A stretch of DNA of 64,000 nucleotides from Endocalyx cinctus. Taxonomy: Eukaryota > Ascomycota > Sordariomycetes > Amphisphaeriales > Apiosporaceae. A model generated the notes under the pieces. That model worked only from the letters and a program-made list of their open reading frames with translations. It did no database searches and was not told where the DNA came from. Shown piece by piece: positions 43,855 to 54,823 of the stretch. Every line of letters begins with the position of its first letter. Positions within the stretch are counted from its first letter, which is position 1. The stretch covers positions 1-64,000 of the forward strand of contig BCKC01000014.1 of the NCBI GenBank assembly GCA_001600455.1, read 5' to 3'. The position numbers were made by a program, and so were the translations under genes.

Positions 43855-44919
43855 TCAAGCCATCAAACCGCGACGACTAGGGTGGATGTAGCTCTCCTCC
43901 CTTTTCGCCGTCTCCTCCCCGGCGCCGTCCTCCTTCTTCCCCTTGTTCTTCTTCTCCCGCTCCAGCTCCTGGGCCCGTCTGGCTCTCTCCTCGGCGAGCT
44001 TCTCGTTCTTAGCCCGGATCTTCTCCTGTCTGAAATCCGACTTGCCGCCACCGCCGGCCGTGAGCTCGACGTTGATTTTTCGAGGCTCTTCTTTCCTCCT
44101 GCCGTTGTTGGAAGAGGAGGAGGTGGTGGGATAGAAGAGAGAGTGGTGCATCGTCTTGAGGCACGTCTTCATGTGGTCGTACCCGGCGAACTCGACGAAG
44201 GCGACGCCTCGCGACTTGCTGGGATCCGATTTCTGGTGTAGAAGACGCACCGAGGTGGGGTGCACGCTCGAGAAGTGCGCTTCGATGTCGGCGACCGTGG
44301 CGCTGAAGGGGAGGTTGCCGACGAAGACTATGAAGCGGTTGTTCTTGGATGAAGTCTGCTGCTGTTGCTGTTCTTCTTCTTCTTCTTCTCCGCCGTTCTT
44401 CTCGGCTTTCTTGTCGGTGGGAGCGGATTCAGAGTTGTTCTCGACACCGTCGCTCTTCTTGCTCTTCTTCTTCTCCTTTTTGTCTTTCTTCTTGTCCTTC
44501 TTATCCTTCTTAGATTTTTTATCCTTCTTGGGAGTGGCATCTTCTTCGCCGTTGATAGGAGCTTCCGTCATAGTGGCATCCTCTTCAACGGCGGCGGCGG
44601 CGACATTGTCTTCGGCTTCCGCTTCCTGAGGTTCGTCGTTGCCGGTCTTGGACTTCTTCTTTTCCTTCTTTTCTTTTTTGCTCTTCTTATCCTTCTTGTC
44701 CTTCTTGCTCTTCTTCTTGGGCTTTACGTCGTCGCCCTCGGACTCGACCTCGACCTCGACCTCGGCCTCGGCCTCGCTGACTCGTCTTCGCTTCTTGGAA
44801 GAGGTCTTGCCCTTGGCGTCCTCGTCGTACACGTCGGAGGCGGAGACGAGCGCGGGGGTTTGCTCGGTTTCTTCTTCTACTGCGTGGGTAGACTTGCGCT
44901 TCTTCGAAGAGGATCCCAT
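43855..44919 (-). CDS. NOP6: Nop6-like RNA-binding protein, small-subunit ribosome biogenesis
   Basis: A single exon of 354 residues. Nop6 is a nucleolar protein that helps early 40S assembly. It starts MGSSSKKRKSTHAVEEE; the first 190 residues are alternating Lys-rich (KKDKKDKKSKKEKK type) and Glu/Ala-rich blocks. One RRM follows at about 195-290: NNRFIVFVGNLPFSATVADI supplies RNP2, and RGVAFVEFAGYDHM supplies RNP1. The tail is basic (RARRAQELEREKKNKGKK) and ends YIHPSRRGLMA, matching the family's C-terminal motif. The Lys-rich repeats cause long mirror frames on the other strand that should not be taken as genes. Confidence 0.88.
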   Translation of the reverse strand: MGSSSKKRKSTHAVEEETEQTPALVSASDVYDEDAKGKTSSKKRRRVSEAEAEVEVEVESEGDDVKPKKKSKKDKKDKKSKKEKKEKKKSKTGNDEPQEAEAEDNVAAAAVEEDATMTEAPINGEEDATPKKDKKSKKDKKDKKKDKKEKKKSKKSDGVENNSESAPTDKKAEKNGGEEEEEEQQQQQTSSKNNRFIVFVGNLPFSATVADIEAHFSSVHPTSVRLLHQKSDPSKSRGVAFVEFAGYDHMKTCLKTMHHSLFYPTTSSSSNNGRRKEEPRKINVELTAGGGGKSDFRQEKIRAKNEKLAEERARRAQELEREKKNKGKKEDGAGEETAKREESYIHPSRRGLMA

Positions 44920-46967
44920 TGTGACTTCTACTTTTTATATATATGCGCTCTGAATAAGATTTTAATATTATGCAAGAGAAGGTACAAATTTCTTATACCA
45001 GAAAAGTGTAGAGGTGAGTGTAGAATGATCAATGCGATGATTACGAGGAAGGATCCATTAACGCATCAGAAAAAAAAAAAAAAAAAAGTTATTGAATGTA
45101 CTAAAAAAGCACGATAAGCCAAGATTAGCGTGTTTTTAGCGTTGCCGCTTTTGCTCAGGCTCAGCTCAGTAGCTACACAGTCGAGTGACTAAGCTATATT
45201 TCATCCATGGATGTCCACTATAAACTATGCAAATGGTAACACTCTTAAAGGTTTATATCAATAACTTTACAACTGGTTAATGAAATGGTTCAAATTATAC
45301 TTGAAAATATTAACTATCGTATGATTAACTTTCAAAATCTATGAAAAAATGGATATTCAAGACATGGTCACCCAGGCAAGAGAGGGAATAACGATGTCGA
45401 TCAAGTTACGGTATACTTGCTCGTCCGGATCTCAGCAGTTGGAATAAAGTCGACATATTCAGCCCCTAGTATTGGATCTACGGAAAAGGCAGGTTTGAGC
45501 ATTACGAGGACTTGCTTGGTATCATGTCGATTTACTTGTATGTAAAAATGGATGCACCTCAGTCTAGCTCAGTCTCAGTTAAGGCTAGAGAGACTGTGGC
45601 TAAAAGCGGCGTGGGCAGAAAATTATAGTGGGATATCTGCGGCCCGTTCGAGAGACCATGTGGGGAGATAAGGTGCATTAGTCTATCTGTGCAACGGTTA
45701 TGTGCATAGATCCATCTAACCTCTCTTAAAGGGATAATCAGGGTCCAAGGAAACTCTGGGGGGTTCCAGTCCTATTCACTATCATGTGATTGGACAGGCT
45801 TCCTGGATACTTTAACATTCACCTATAGAGATGGATCTATGGATTTATATCTATGTATTACAATATTATCATTCAATGCCGAGGAGAGGATTTCAGTTAA
45901 AATAAGAACTCTACATATATTTTTGGTGAATATTTTGTTTCGTGCGTGGATGAGAGTTCTTCCGTACTGTTCCAAGACTTTAAATTATAGGTCTCTGTAT
46001 ACTTACAGTTTCTATCCTTTTTGTCAGTAACTGACACAGTTGACTCTCATTCTAAGGCTGACTAGTAACTATGTCTTCAGCTGGATTCGTGTATGGCTAC
46101 AACCTGTTGGGCACTTTATTTATGATGTAAATAGACCGTTTACTGTCCCTTATAGATTTGAAGTCTCTATCTATTTGACAGCTTAGCATATCATATCTAG
46201 TCTCATATACCTTCCTCCTTCAAGGTCAATCGCAGATGCCACTGGGACAACTTGAGAATGACTGGTCTATGGATATCACTATCACTTTTTCCATAGTAGT
46301 GCTACTGCTCAAAATCATGAAACAAGAAAAAAAAAAAAGAAGGTATGAGTAAAGTTCCAACTAACACTCCGTCGTTCTTACCCGCATCAAACACTATTCT
46401 TTACAGACTATTGAAATTCAAGTAATAGGGAAGTCGTTCCTGAGTTTCTATTTTCTTCTACTTGGTATGAAAAAACTTTAGGACTCAAATCTTGTTCTTC
46501 GCGTATCCTTCGCAACACTCATCATCTACTCTCTTTCATTCTCGATGCCTTTTTGGATTGCCAAAATATCCGCATTCATTTCTTGGTGATCATTCTTAAC
46601 TGAACTTTCACCTTCTTTTCTCTCTTCACCTACTAGTTTCATTACTTGAAAAAGAAAAAAAATTATCACATTCACTTTCTGTTACTTCTTAACACGAACA
46701 ACAAGACTGATTGGATCTTCAGAATCAGAGGTGAAAAAAAGAAAAAGAGATTGTGCGTATAAGAGCAGAACTCAAGAAAGAGAACAATAGACAAAACACA
46801 ATAGGAAAGAAATAACTTCTGAGATAAATACTCAGCTGGTGATAAGTATCATATTGACTCGCTACCCTATTTTCATCGCCCTTTCTTGAAGACAGAACTT
46901 AGTAGAAACCGATTTCTTGGTTTCTAGAAACAACAAAAGAAAGAAAAAAAGCTCTACCGAGTACATC
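44920..46967. promoter_or_regulatory. 2 kb divergent region between NOP6 and the CFEM gene
   Basis: It includes A18 at 45070-45087 before NOP6, one ATCCATGGAT palindrome (45203-45212), and the second copy of ACTGGGACAACTTGAG (46241-46256). The 400 bp before the CFEM start are A-rich with GAAA/AAAGA words. No gene seen. Confidence 0.5.
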
Positions 46968-47815
46968 ATGAAGTACATATTTCTCCTCCTCTTACACGCC
47001 GCTTTTGGCAATATGCTACAGCTTGATGTAGGCAGAGACCCGGGACTGCCAGGTTAGTAAATTCGACCATTCAATACTTACAATATCCTGCTTTTCCTAG
47101 TTTTTATCACCAGCTAATCAAACTTATCCCACTCAGTTTGCGCCTCTCATTGCATGATTGACAGCATGTTCGTTACACCATGCGTTGATACCAACTGTCT
47201 CTGTCACCAGAAGGATTATCAAAAGGTAATTTCCACTTCCTCTCATTTCCCAGAGCTCAAAATCAGAAGAGAGCTCAATAAACTTAAAAAACTGACTTCT
47301 CGTAGCTACTCTTTCAATGTCTCTACTCCCAGTGCGATTCCGACGAGTATGGCCACGCCCTAAGCCGTACCATCTCCATATGCCTCGAGAACGGAGCCGA
47401 GATATATATGACGTCGCCTACGAACGAGAACCCGGAACTCCTCAAGGCTCGCGAAGAGGCATACCTGGCGGGCACTCAAGAAGAAAAAGATCTACCTCAG
47501 GTACCGGGCCTCCTCCTACGACAAGAGAGTGCCCCTCCCGCCGGTCCCGGCGCCGGCGCCGCCACGGTAACGGTGACGGTGACGAGCTCCGTGTTCGTCC
47601 CAACCTCGTCCATCCCGACGCCAACGCCTGGTCCATTCCTGCCGCCGGCAACTACCCCGGACGCCGTTACCGTGGCATCGGCGACGGACAACAGACCCTG
47701 GGCTATCACCGTATCGAAGGGTACGACAAGCACGAGGAGTCCTTCGTTCTTCGGATTGATTCCCCTCATCATCTTCTTCCTGCTTCAGGATTACTGGGTC
47801 AACGGTTTTCAGTAA
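46968..47815 (+). CDS. CFEM-domain secreted protein, probably GPI-anchored
   Basis: Three exons, 46968-47052, 47137-47225 and 47333-47815, give 218 residues. CFEM proteins are fungal cell-surface proteins, several of which bind heme or act at the host interface; the role here is unknown. A signal peptide MKYIFLLLLHAAFG opens the protein. The CFEM consensus is clear: LPVCASHC, then Cys after nine residues, CVDTNCLC, and later KCDSDEYG and ICLENG. Seven cysteines can be counted instead of the usual eight. The rest is a Thr/Pro/Val-rich stalk (ATVTVTVTSSVFVPTSS) and a C-terminal hydrophobic stretch FFGLIPLIIFFLLQ, which fits a GPI signal, although it ends in DYWVNGFQ rather than directly at the hydrophobic run. 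Splice sites fall inside the CFEM domain, as common in this family. Confidence 0.88.
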
Positions 47816-48515
47816 GGAGATACGTCGACTTTCAATAACTTAAACTCGAAGGTTTATGATCGTTAAAAGAAATTACGTTATAAATTAACATCACCCACCT
47901 CCTCTCCCCCTTCTTATTCTTTATATTGTTCGCATTTTTACTGTTGGAATCACCCATGGTTATTATAAGAAAAGAAGAAAAAAAAACAGAACCATGAAGG
48001 AAGACTTGATTCAAGAAAATATTGACGTTAGATTCATCTGATGGGTTTGTATGTTTTACATGTTTGTTTATTGGAAAGGGAAAAATCGGAGAAGTGGAGG
48101 TTTGTTGTATATATATCTGCCGTGTTCGGTTTGCAAATATTTAGTTGTCGGTGTTGACAAATTGAAATTCATGAAAACCCTTACAGATCATCGTCAACTT
48201 GGTGAATAAAGTGTTTCTGTACCCATAAAGAAGGTTTTACAACGGATAGCTACGTTTTGTATCCGAATATTGAGTCCTGACTTCGGTCCTTGCTTCAAAG
48301 TGGCATGCATCGAATAACTTTTAGTATAACCGAACATATCAAAAGAAGTTAACATGGTAAAGTCAATCTATTATTCGAGGGGTATCATTTCACATAATAT
48401 CTACTCAACCAGCACCGTCTGTTTTTAAAGCAGGAAAAAAATGCTTAGCCTTTCTTTCAGTCCACCTCAAGACTTCCATTCCCCAGAAAACCATGCTTGA
48501 AGTTGTCACTCCTCC
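47816..48515. other. Convergent region between CFEM and CMS1, no gene
   Basis: About 700 bp, AT-rich. Nothing protein-like or repetitive was recognised. Confidence 0.5.
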
Positions 48516-49709
48516 TCAATAGAACAACAAATGCAGAGGCTTCTCCGGATTAGCATACCGCTCCTTGAACTCGGGCCGCGCCAGCCAACGCGCGAGCGGC
48601 AGCATGGTCTCCTTCATGTCGAGGATACCGCGCTTCTTCTGGTCGATGTGGGACGCATCCACGACGAGCCTTTCGAGCTTGTCTAGCTTTAGAGAGCCTT
48701 TGAAATTTATTATTTAGTAAGGCTTCGTTTTTTGGAAATGAAAAAAAAAAGAAAAGAAAGAAAGAAAGAAAGAATCTTACCGCATTCGACGAGATCATTT
48801 AACCGTACGGGCGTACCGACGGCTATTCCCGTCTTGTGTTTTTGGAGGAATTGCTTGCTTTCTTCGATTTTGATATGTTTGGCGAACTGTGGGAGTTTAA
48901 TGGCGTTAGAAAAAAAAAAGAAACATAGATAAGACGCATGGAAGGGTGATAAGCAACATACCAATTTCGCAACTGTGTTGCCTTTCTTTTGATATTTCCT
49001 TACGGCTCTGTTGAGTAAACCAATCGTGTTAGCGTCATAAGCCATCTTAACCATCGATTTATTATGGTAAAAGAATAGGAAAATGAGAAATAAGTAAGAG
49101 AAGAGAAAAAAAGAAAACGAACCTGACGAGATCGGCAGCTCGTAAGCCAGCCCCGGCCACGATGATGGTGTGAGGTGAGCCGTTCTGAGCCGGCGCCTGA
49201 GCCAGCCGTTCGGGCGATTCCGCGTGCGCCTCCAGAAACGAGGGCAAGTTTTCTAAAGTTCTCGTCTCGCTATAAGACGTTGTGTCTCTTATAGCGGTTG
49301 CTTTTTTTTTTTTTTTTTTCAGTATTAGTTTTTCAAAAAATTCATTAAAATCAGGGACATTACCAACCAAAAAAAACAAAACAAAAAAAATCAACTTACG
49401 TGAAATATCCAAAGCCGACAGCTCCACGGGTTTCAGATCGGTACCGAACCGGCGCATCTTCTGCGCCAGGTGATCCGCCAGCAGCATGCTGTCGAGCGAG
49501 GCGATCTTCGTGTTCAGGCCGGCTTCCAGGTCCAGATCCGGATCGTCCTGATCGGCCTTCTTGGACCGCTTCTGGAGGCGGCGGCTCGAGCTTTCCGCGT
49601 CTCCGCCTTCGTCGGCGGGACGGCTGCGCTTCTTGGACTTGGGTTTTTTGGTGCTACCGGTGGTGGGAACCACGGCGGTCTGGGGCTTTTTGGCCTTTTC
49701 TTGAGACAT
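48516..49709 (-). CDS. CMS1: Cms1 / CMSS1 homologue, 90S pre-ribosome protein
   Basis: Five exons, 49709-49400, 49300-49123, 49007-48962, 48886-48781 and 48697-48516, give 273 residues. Cms1 is associated with the small-subunit processome. The basic N-terminus (KKPKSKKRSRPADEGG) precedes the conserved region: TRTLENLPSFLEAHA, HTIIVAGAGLRAADLVRAVRKY, NTVAKLFAKHIKIEESKQFL, TGIAVGTPVRLNDLVECGSL, and LVVDASHIDQKKRGILDM, ending near RWLARPEFKERY. The fold is Rossmann/helicase-like without a P-loop. Exon 3 has only 46 nt. The start of exon 2 (P|TAIRDTTSY) is placed right after a run of A, so it rests on frame and family sequence. Introns contain an (AAAGA/GAAA)n tract at 48740-48776. Confidence 0.9.
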
Positions 49710-50902
49710 TGCCCTTTTTTTTTTTCTTTTTCTTTTCTGCTTCTTTTCGGGCCTTTGTATTCCGAGAATTCTTTCTGCCAATTGATGAATAAACTGGGCC
49801 TGATTTATATGTTAAGAAAAAGGTACGAGATAAACGTTGCTGGAAGCTATTCTTGACAAAAGTATACCGTAGTGACTGATATAGGAAAAAAAAAAAAAAG
49901 ATTTTAATTATTGGTATAAATGCATATATGTGGATAATGCGATATCTATAAAAAATTGGTACTCCTTTTTTATGGATATAGGCTTAACCAATATCCCCCC
50001 ACCAAGTAAAAGAAAATTGCCCCACCTTCCCATGTCGTTGTAAAAAAGCCGTCGACCAGTTGAAAGAAAGGGGGAAGTACGGCGAATATCCTAACCCGGA
50101 AGCCCGGGGCTAAAAGAGGTCGACTCTCGGAGGAATCCACTTCAAAAAAAAAATAAAGCTCCGGAACCAAAAAGAGTACATTTTGACGTGCCCCCGATAG
50201 GTTTGCATCCCGGACTACGGTGGTGAATGGTATTAGTCTGGACTGATTTGTTTACTTGGTACAATATACGTTGTCACTTTAATTTGTTAAACCATATGAG
50301 ATATAATTGTATTGAGAAGAAATATAAATTATTCTAAATATATCTAATATTTTTTACCTTGGGTTTATGTTGCCATATACACGTAAATTGAAATATTCTG
50401 AATGGGATGGAAGAAGTTCGATGATGATATACGTGGGCAAAACTTTTCAAGAAAACCTATCACTCTACAGTGTCGTCCTTTTCTCTTTTACATACAACCC
50501 TCGAAATATCCTTCGATGGATTTGTAAGATAAAATAGGCAGTCTAAAAACTTCGTGAATAGTAAATATCTACCGTACAGAAGAATAATCACCATCATCAC
50601 TCAATGCACATATCGTCTCTCCTCTCCTGAATACAGAATCCCAAATCATCCTTATGCATTATGTGTACATTTATTTTCAAGTCTTTTATTTCGTTATCTT
50701 ATTAATACAACAACCACAACCGACCAAACTTCGTTCAAGCATAACATCTCAGAATCTCCAACATAAATTCTATCCCCTTAAGAAAAAAAAAAAGGTGGAA
50801 AAGAATTTACCCAGTGTTGCCGAATACTTTTACATCCATCCTCCATTCCCTTCCCTTTCGTCTTGTGACCCCCTTTCACTCCTGAATAGGCGATAGATAA
50901 AA
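49710..50902. other. CMS1 upstream region and EMC1 3' flank
   Basis: AT-rich, with homopolymer runs at 49888-49900 and 50146-50154. No gene recognised. A minus-strand frame continues the EMC1 exon through 50830 without a stop; see EMC1. Confidence 0.45.
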
Positions 50903-53898
50903 TTTACATAGGAGCTTTCCACCTCATATCGATTTGTTTTTTCCTGACCTATATTGTTTTTTCGTTTATTAGCAACACAATCACTAACAGTTAAGAAAAT
51001 GAGAAAAGAAAAACTTACCCAAGGGCCCATACTCGTAACGCTCAACCCCAAAGCAAAAACCGTACCCACCAGCGCCAACTTATTAAACCCTTTCCCCAGG
51101 ATATCGAAGCTCTGCGACGGCGCGACCCTCGTGCCGAAAATATCGACGCCGCCGAAGGCGAACACTAAGGAAGTGCTCTCGACGAGCGCCGGCGCCGTCA
51201 TGATGCGCTTCACCCCGAGCACGGTCCGCTCGTGCGTGATCGTCATCTGCGGCGACAGCTCGATCACCGGGTTGTACTTGCCGAGCCCTTCCTCCATCTC
51301 CTGCGGGGTCGGGTCCCGACCGCCCGCCGGCCGGCGCGGCTCGAGCACCATCTGCCGCGGGATCCCGACGATGCCGTACGATTCGGGCGCGTACGCGAGG
51401 AGCTGCCGGATCGCGATCCCTTGGCGGGTCTGCGTCACGGCGAGCGCCGTGATCGGTCCCGAGAGGATAAAGGTCTTGGACGTGACCGAGGGTAAGGCCG
51501 GGCCCGTCGGTAGGTCGATGGGTTCCAGCGAAGAGAAGACGTCCGAATCTCCCAGAGGTCCGCGGTCGTTGGACAGTTCGGATTCGTACAGGTCCGAGAC
51601 GACGATTTGGTAGCCTTTGAGCTTCTGCGCCTCGGCGTCTCGGAGCTGGTACTGTCCGAAGAAGGAGCAGACGAACCAGTTCTCGGCCAGGGCGCAGGTG
51701 ATTTCTTTCTTGGGGTCGACGCCGTCGTAGGTCGACGAGGTCAGAATCTGGCCCGAGACCGTGTCAATCAGGTAGACCGAGAGCGTGACGGCCTTCTCGT
51801 CTACCGCGGCTACGATCATCGTGTTCGGGTTCAAGTACTTATATTTCACCGAACGATCGCCGAGTACTCGGCCGATGGAAGCGACAGGATCGTGCTTGGC
51901 GCGGCTCGCAACCGTGACGATCTTCTGACCGGCTGGCGGCGAAAAGCTCCACGCGGGAACCTCGGTTGCCGTCTCTCCCGTAGACTCGAACAGCACACCT
52001 TTGATCTCATTCTCACTCGTACGCGTGACGACCGTCTGTTTGGGCTTGAACGAGCTCTGCATTTCCGCTACGTTCCCGTCTGGGCCGATGGGCAGGAGCC
52101 AGGGGCCGGCTTCGCTATCGACCACGACTGCGCTCTGCACCGGCGGGAAGAGACCGGCGGGGATCGACTCGACCGTTTCACCCGTGTCCGACTTGACGAC
52201 GATAAATTCACCGTCCGCACCACGAACCGTTACGTACCCTTTCGCATCATCGGCGTAGATCGCTTTTACGTCCCACGCCTTCCCGCTCGGGGCCGGGGTC
52301 TCGCTAGCCGGTCTGCTCCAGACGATATTTCCGTGGTTACCCGCGTCGAGACCGTACAGCTTGCCGCGCCTCGTCGCCAGAACGACGAGTTTGTTGAAGC
52401 CAAAGTTATCTCGCCATAACCGGCCGCTCGTGCTCGAGCTTTCGGATCCGACGATGCTGCTGAGGAGACGTTGAGGGATCTGATCCAGCCAGGCAGGTAG
52501 GTGCTGTAGGTCGTTAATATGGCGTTGCACGCGGTGGATGTAGGCAGATAGAGGGTTGCTGTGAGCCTCGGCTTCGAGAGTCTTGGCGAAATCCTCTGAT
52601 TCCGGAATCTCGGCCCACGTAGCTGCTACAACGCCGCTCAAACCTTCTGGTCGCGTCCACGCAACGTCGCCGTTAATGATCTGGGTCCAGTCGTTTTCAT
52701 CCGTAACGATGGCAGACCTAACGGCGTAGCTGTCCTCGGATTTCTTGATGACTTCCGAAACGGCGTGGAGGGTGGTCGGGTTCGTCTTGAGAGGCCAGCG
52801 ACTGAGAACACCGTGAGAGACCGAAGACGTGATAACGACCTCGTCGGAAGTGACCCGAGTGAAATAGACGTTAGCGGCCGACGAGCTAGTCGAAAATGCG
52901 CTCGGGCCTTCCAGCAAGGGCAATTCGTACGCCTTCGTGATAGCGTTGCTCTTGAGATCGACGTGGTAAACGTCGGCTTTGCTACCGGAGCTCGTCCGAG
53001 CATGTACCAAGAAATGAGGAGACGACTGGACGGTGTGAGGCGCGTGGATCTCGACCGCGACGGTGTCGGCAACCAAGGGAAACTCCTGCTTCGTCTTGGT
53101 GCCGAGGACGTTGACTTTCAGCTTCGTCAGCGCGTTATCGGTCCAGGCCAAGACGGGCGAGGCGGAGTTGGCGCCGACGAACATGACGTCCTCGGCCTTT
53201 TGGACTTCGCCTTTCGTGCCGAGAGGTATCTCATCCAGCTTCTTGCCGGTCAAGGTATCCAAGACGACGACCTTGAGGGTGTAGGAAAGCAGCGACCCGT
53301 GCAGAGAGACGACGAAGACCTTTTCCAGGTTCGTGCTCACTTGCAAGGGGAGGTCCTTATTAACCTCTCGAAATTCCCAAATGACGCGTCCATCCGTTCC
53401 GTGTATTCTCCGGGCGACCGTTTGTCCGTCCTCCTCGTGTAGAGCTAGTACATCCTTGCGACCGTCAGTCTCGGTCAATTCCATGACCTCGAGATCTCTG
53501 ACCTCCCCTTCGAAATCCAGAGACCAAACATTACGACCGGTGACGGCATCCCAGGTGTGGACGGAGCTTCCCAAGGCGCAAGCCAACCAAGACTGGTCCT
53601 CGGCTGCGCGCAGATGTCCGCCGCCTTCGGTTATCGAGTCGTTGAGCAGCTGTCTCCATACGACAGCTCCATTGGTGGGATTTACGGCACCGAGAACACC
53701 TAAATCGCTGAGGGTATATAAGAGGCTTGCCTTCTCCGTTCGTCTCGGTCGGTGGAAGAAGGTGGTCTCAGGTTGGGGTACGCCGAGGAGCTCGTGGTGG
53801 TAATCGATGTAACCGACTTCGTCTTTGAATACAGCGCGAACTGTCGCTGGCAGGGTTAAAAGCAAGGAAAACGATAGCGCTTGGAAAGAGATATGCAT
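50903..53898 (-). CDS. EMC1: ER membrane protein complex subunit 1 (EMC1)
   Basis: A long exon from the ATG at 53898, then a short last exon, together about 968 residues. EMC1 is the large luminal subunit of the EMC insertase, which places tail-anchored and multi-pass proteins in the ER membrane. The signal peptide MHISFQALSFSLLLTLPATVRA precedes VFKDEVGYIDYHHELLG, then PQQ/WD-like propeller repeats (for example GAVNPTNGAVVWRQLL and TGRNVWSLDFEGEVRDL) and the C-terminal DUF1620 region (YGIVGIPRQMVLEPRRP, SQSFDILGKGFNKLALVGTVF) with the membrane helix. The frame is also open 25 codons upstream, but only to a GTG. My preferred last intron is 50944-51032 (GTATGG to CAG), giving the end RKKQIDMRWKAPM at 50903. 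Another donor (GTAAGT, 51018) is stronger but breaks that frame, and reading straight through ends at 50830. Confidence 0.93.
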
Positions 53899-54823
53899 CT
53901 TGAATAAATAAGATGCGTTTGCGCTTTTTAGAATCGAGTTAAGAAGTTGTACGCATTGGTGAATGTAAAACACGCATTGCTTTTTTACCCTTATTGCTAT
54001 GTGTATATATGTATGAGGTAGCTGAGCTTATCCTTTTGAATTTCACATGGAGCTTGACACCTTGTAGTATTGAAAGTGGGACTTGGCAGTTGAATTAGCT
54101 CGATGATTATGTAAGTTACAAACCTCCCTGGTCTGATACATGCAGATAGGAGTTGACAGGTAATTATCACCAACACTATAATAATTCCTCGTCGGTATAA
54201 TAATTAAATCCACTCATCCTATCAATCTACTTAGCTACGTTCAGATATTCTTTTCTTATAGTAGATATCAAATCTTTAATGTTCTGTAGTTACTCTATAC
54301 TGGGTTATCATTTCACAGATGAATAAATTAGTCACTAAGAAACACGGCATTATTTCAGCATCTTTTTTTATATAGGTAATTTTTGAGACTAGTCAACTCC
54401 TTCTAACCTAGGTAGCTTAATTAAAGAGAATTGAAAAAGCACTTATAAATGCCTCCTGTCTGTAAATATTCGTACAATTCAAACTGGTTATCATGACCTT
54501 TTATATCAACCTCTGATTGAAGAATGCAGAACGGAGAAGGCAAAAGGCGATGATAATAACACTCAACTCCATAGTAAATCTCGAAATTTCGTGAGTGTAT
54601 GGACAACGATCATGGAAAGGTGCGTCGTGTAAATGGCTCGAGGGTATGAAAGATGCAGAACGGGCTGAAACGCAACTCAACAACAGGTAATATACGATGA
54701 GGCCCCTTGTAAAGAGGAAGACGATAATATCGTTTGTCGGCTATTCAGTATCATCTTCAGCCATCCTATTTTTCACTTGATGTCAGTAAAATATGCACCA
54801 TGAGCTTGAGGATATGACACGAC
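53899..54823. promoter_or_regulatory. EMC1 upstream region and PARP-finger gene 3' flank
   Basis: About 925 bp, AT-rich, containing one ACCTAGGTAG word at about 54408-54417. No gene seen; small frames at 54421-54683 have no protein-like pattern. Confidence 0.45.

Noticed and set aside
44365..45117. 250-codon Leu/Phe-rich frame opposite NOP6
   Set aside because: It arises from the Lys/Glu codons of NOP6 read backwards, which give Phe/Leu/Ser; it looks like a membrane protein only by composition.
46968..47815. CFEM gene as part of a secondary-metabolite or effector cluster
   Set aside because: No biosynthetic, transporter or regulator genes adjoin it; the neighbours are NOP6 and CMS1.
51607..52419. 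270-codon open frame on the plus strand inside EMC1
   Set aside because: It is an antisense mirror of the EMC1 exon. Its composition is Arg/Asp-rich as expected of a shadow frame, and there is no start context or family.
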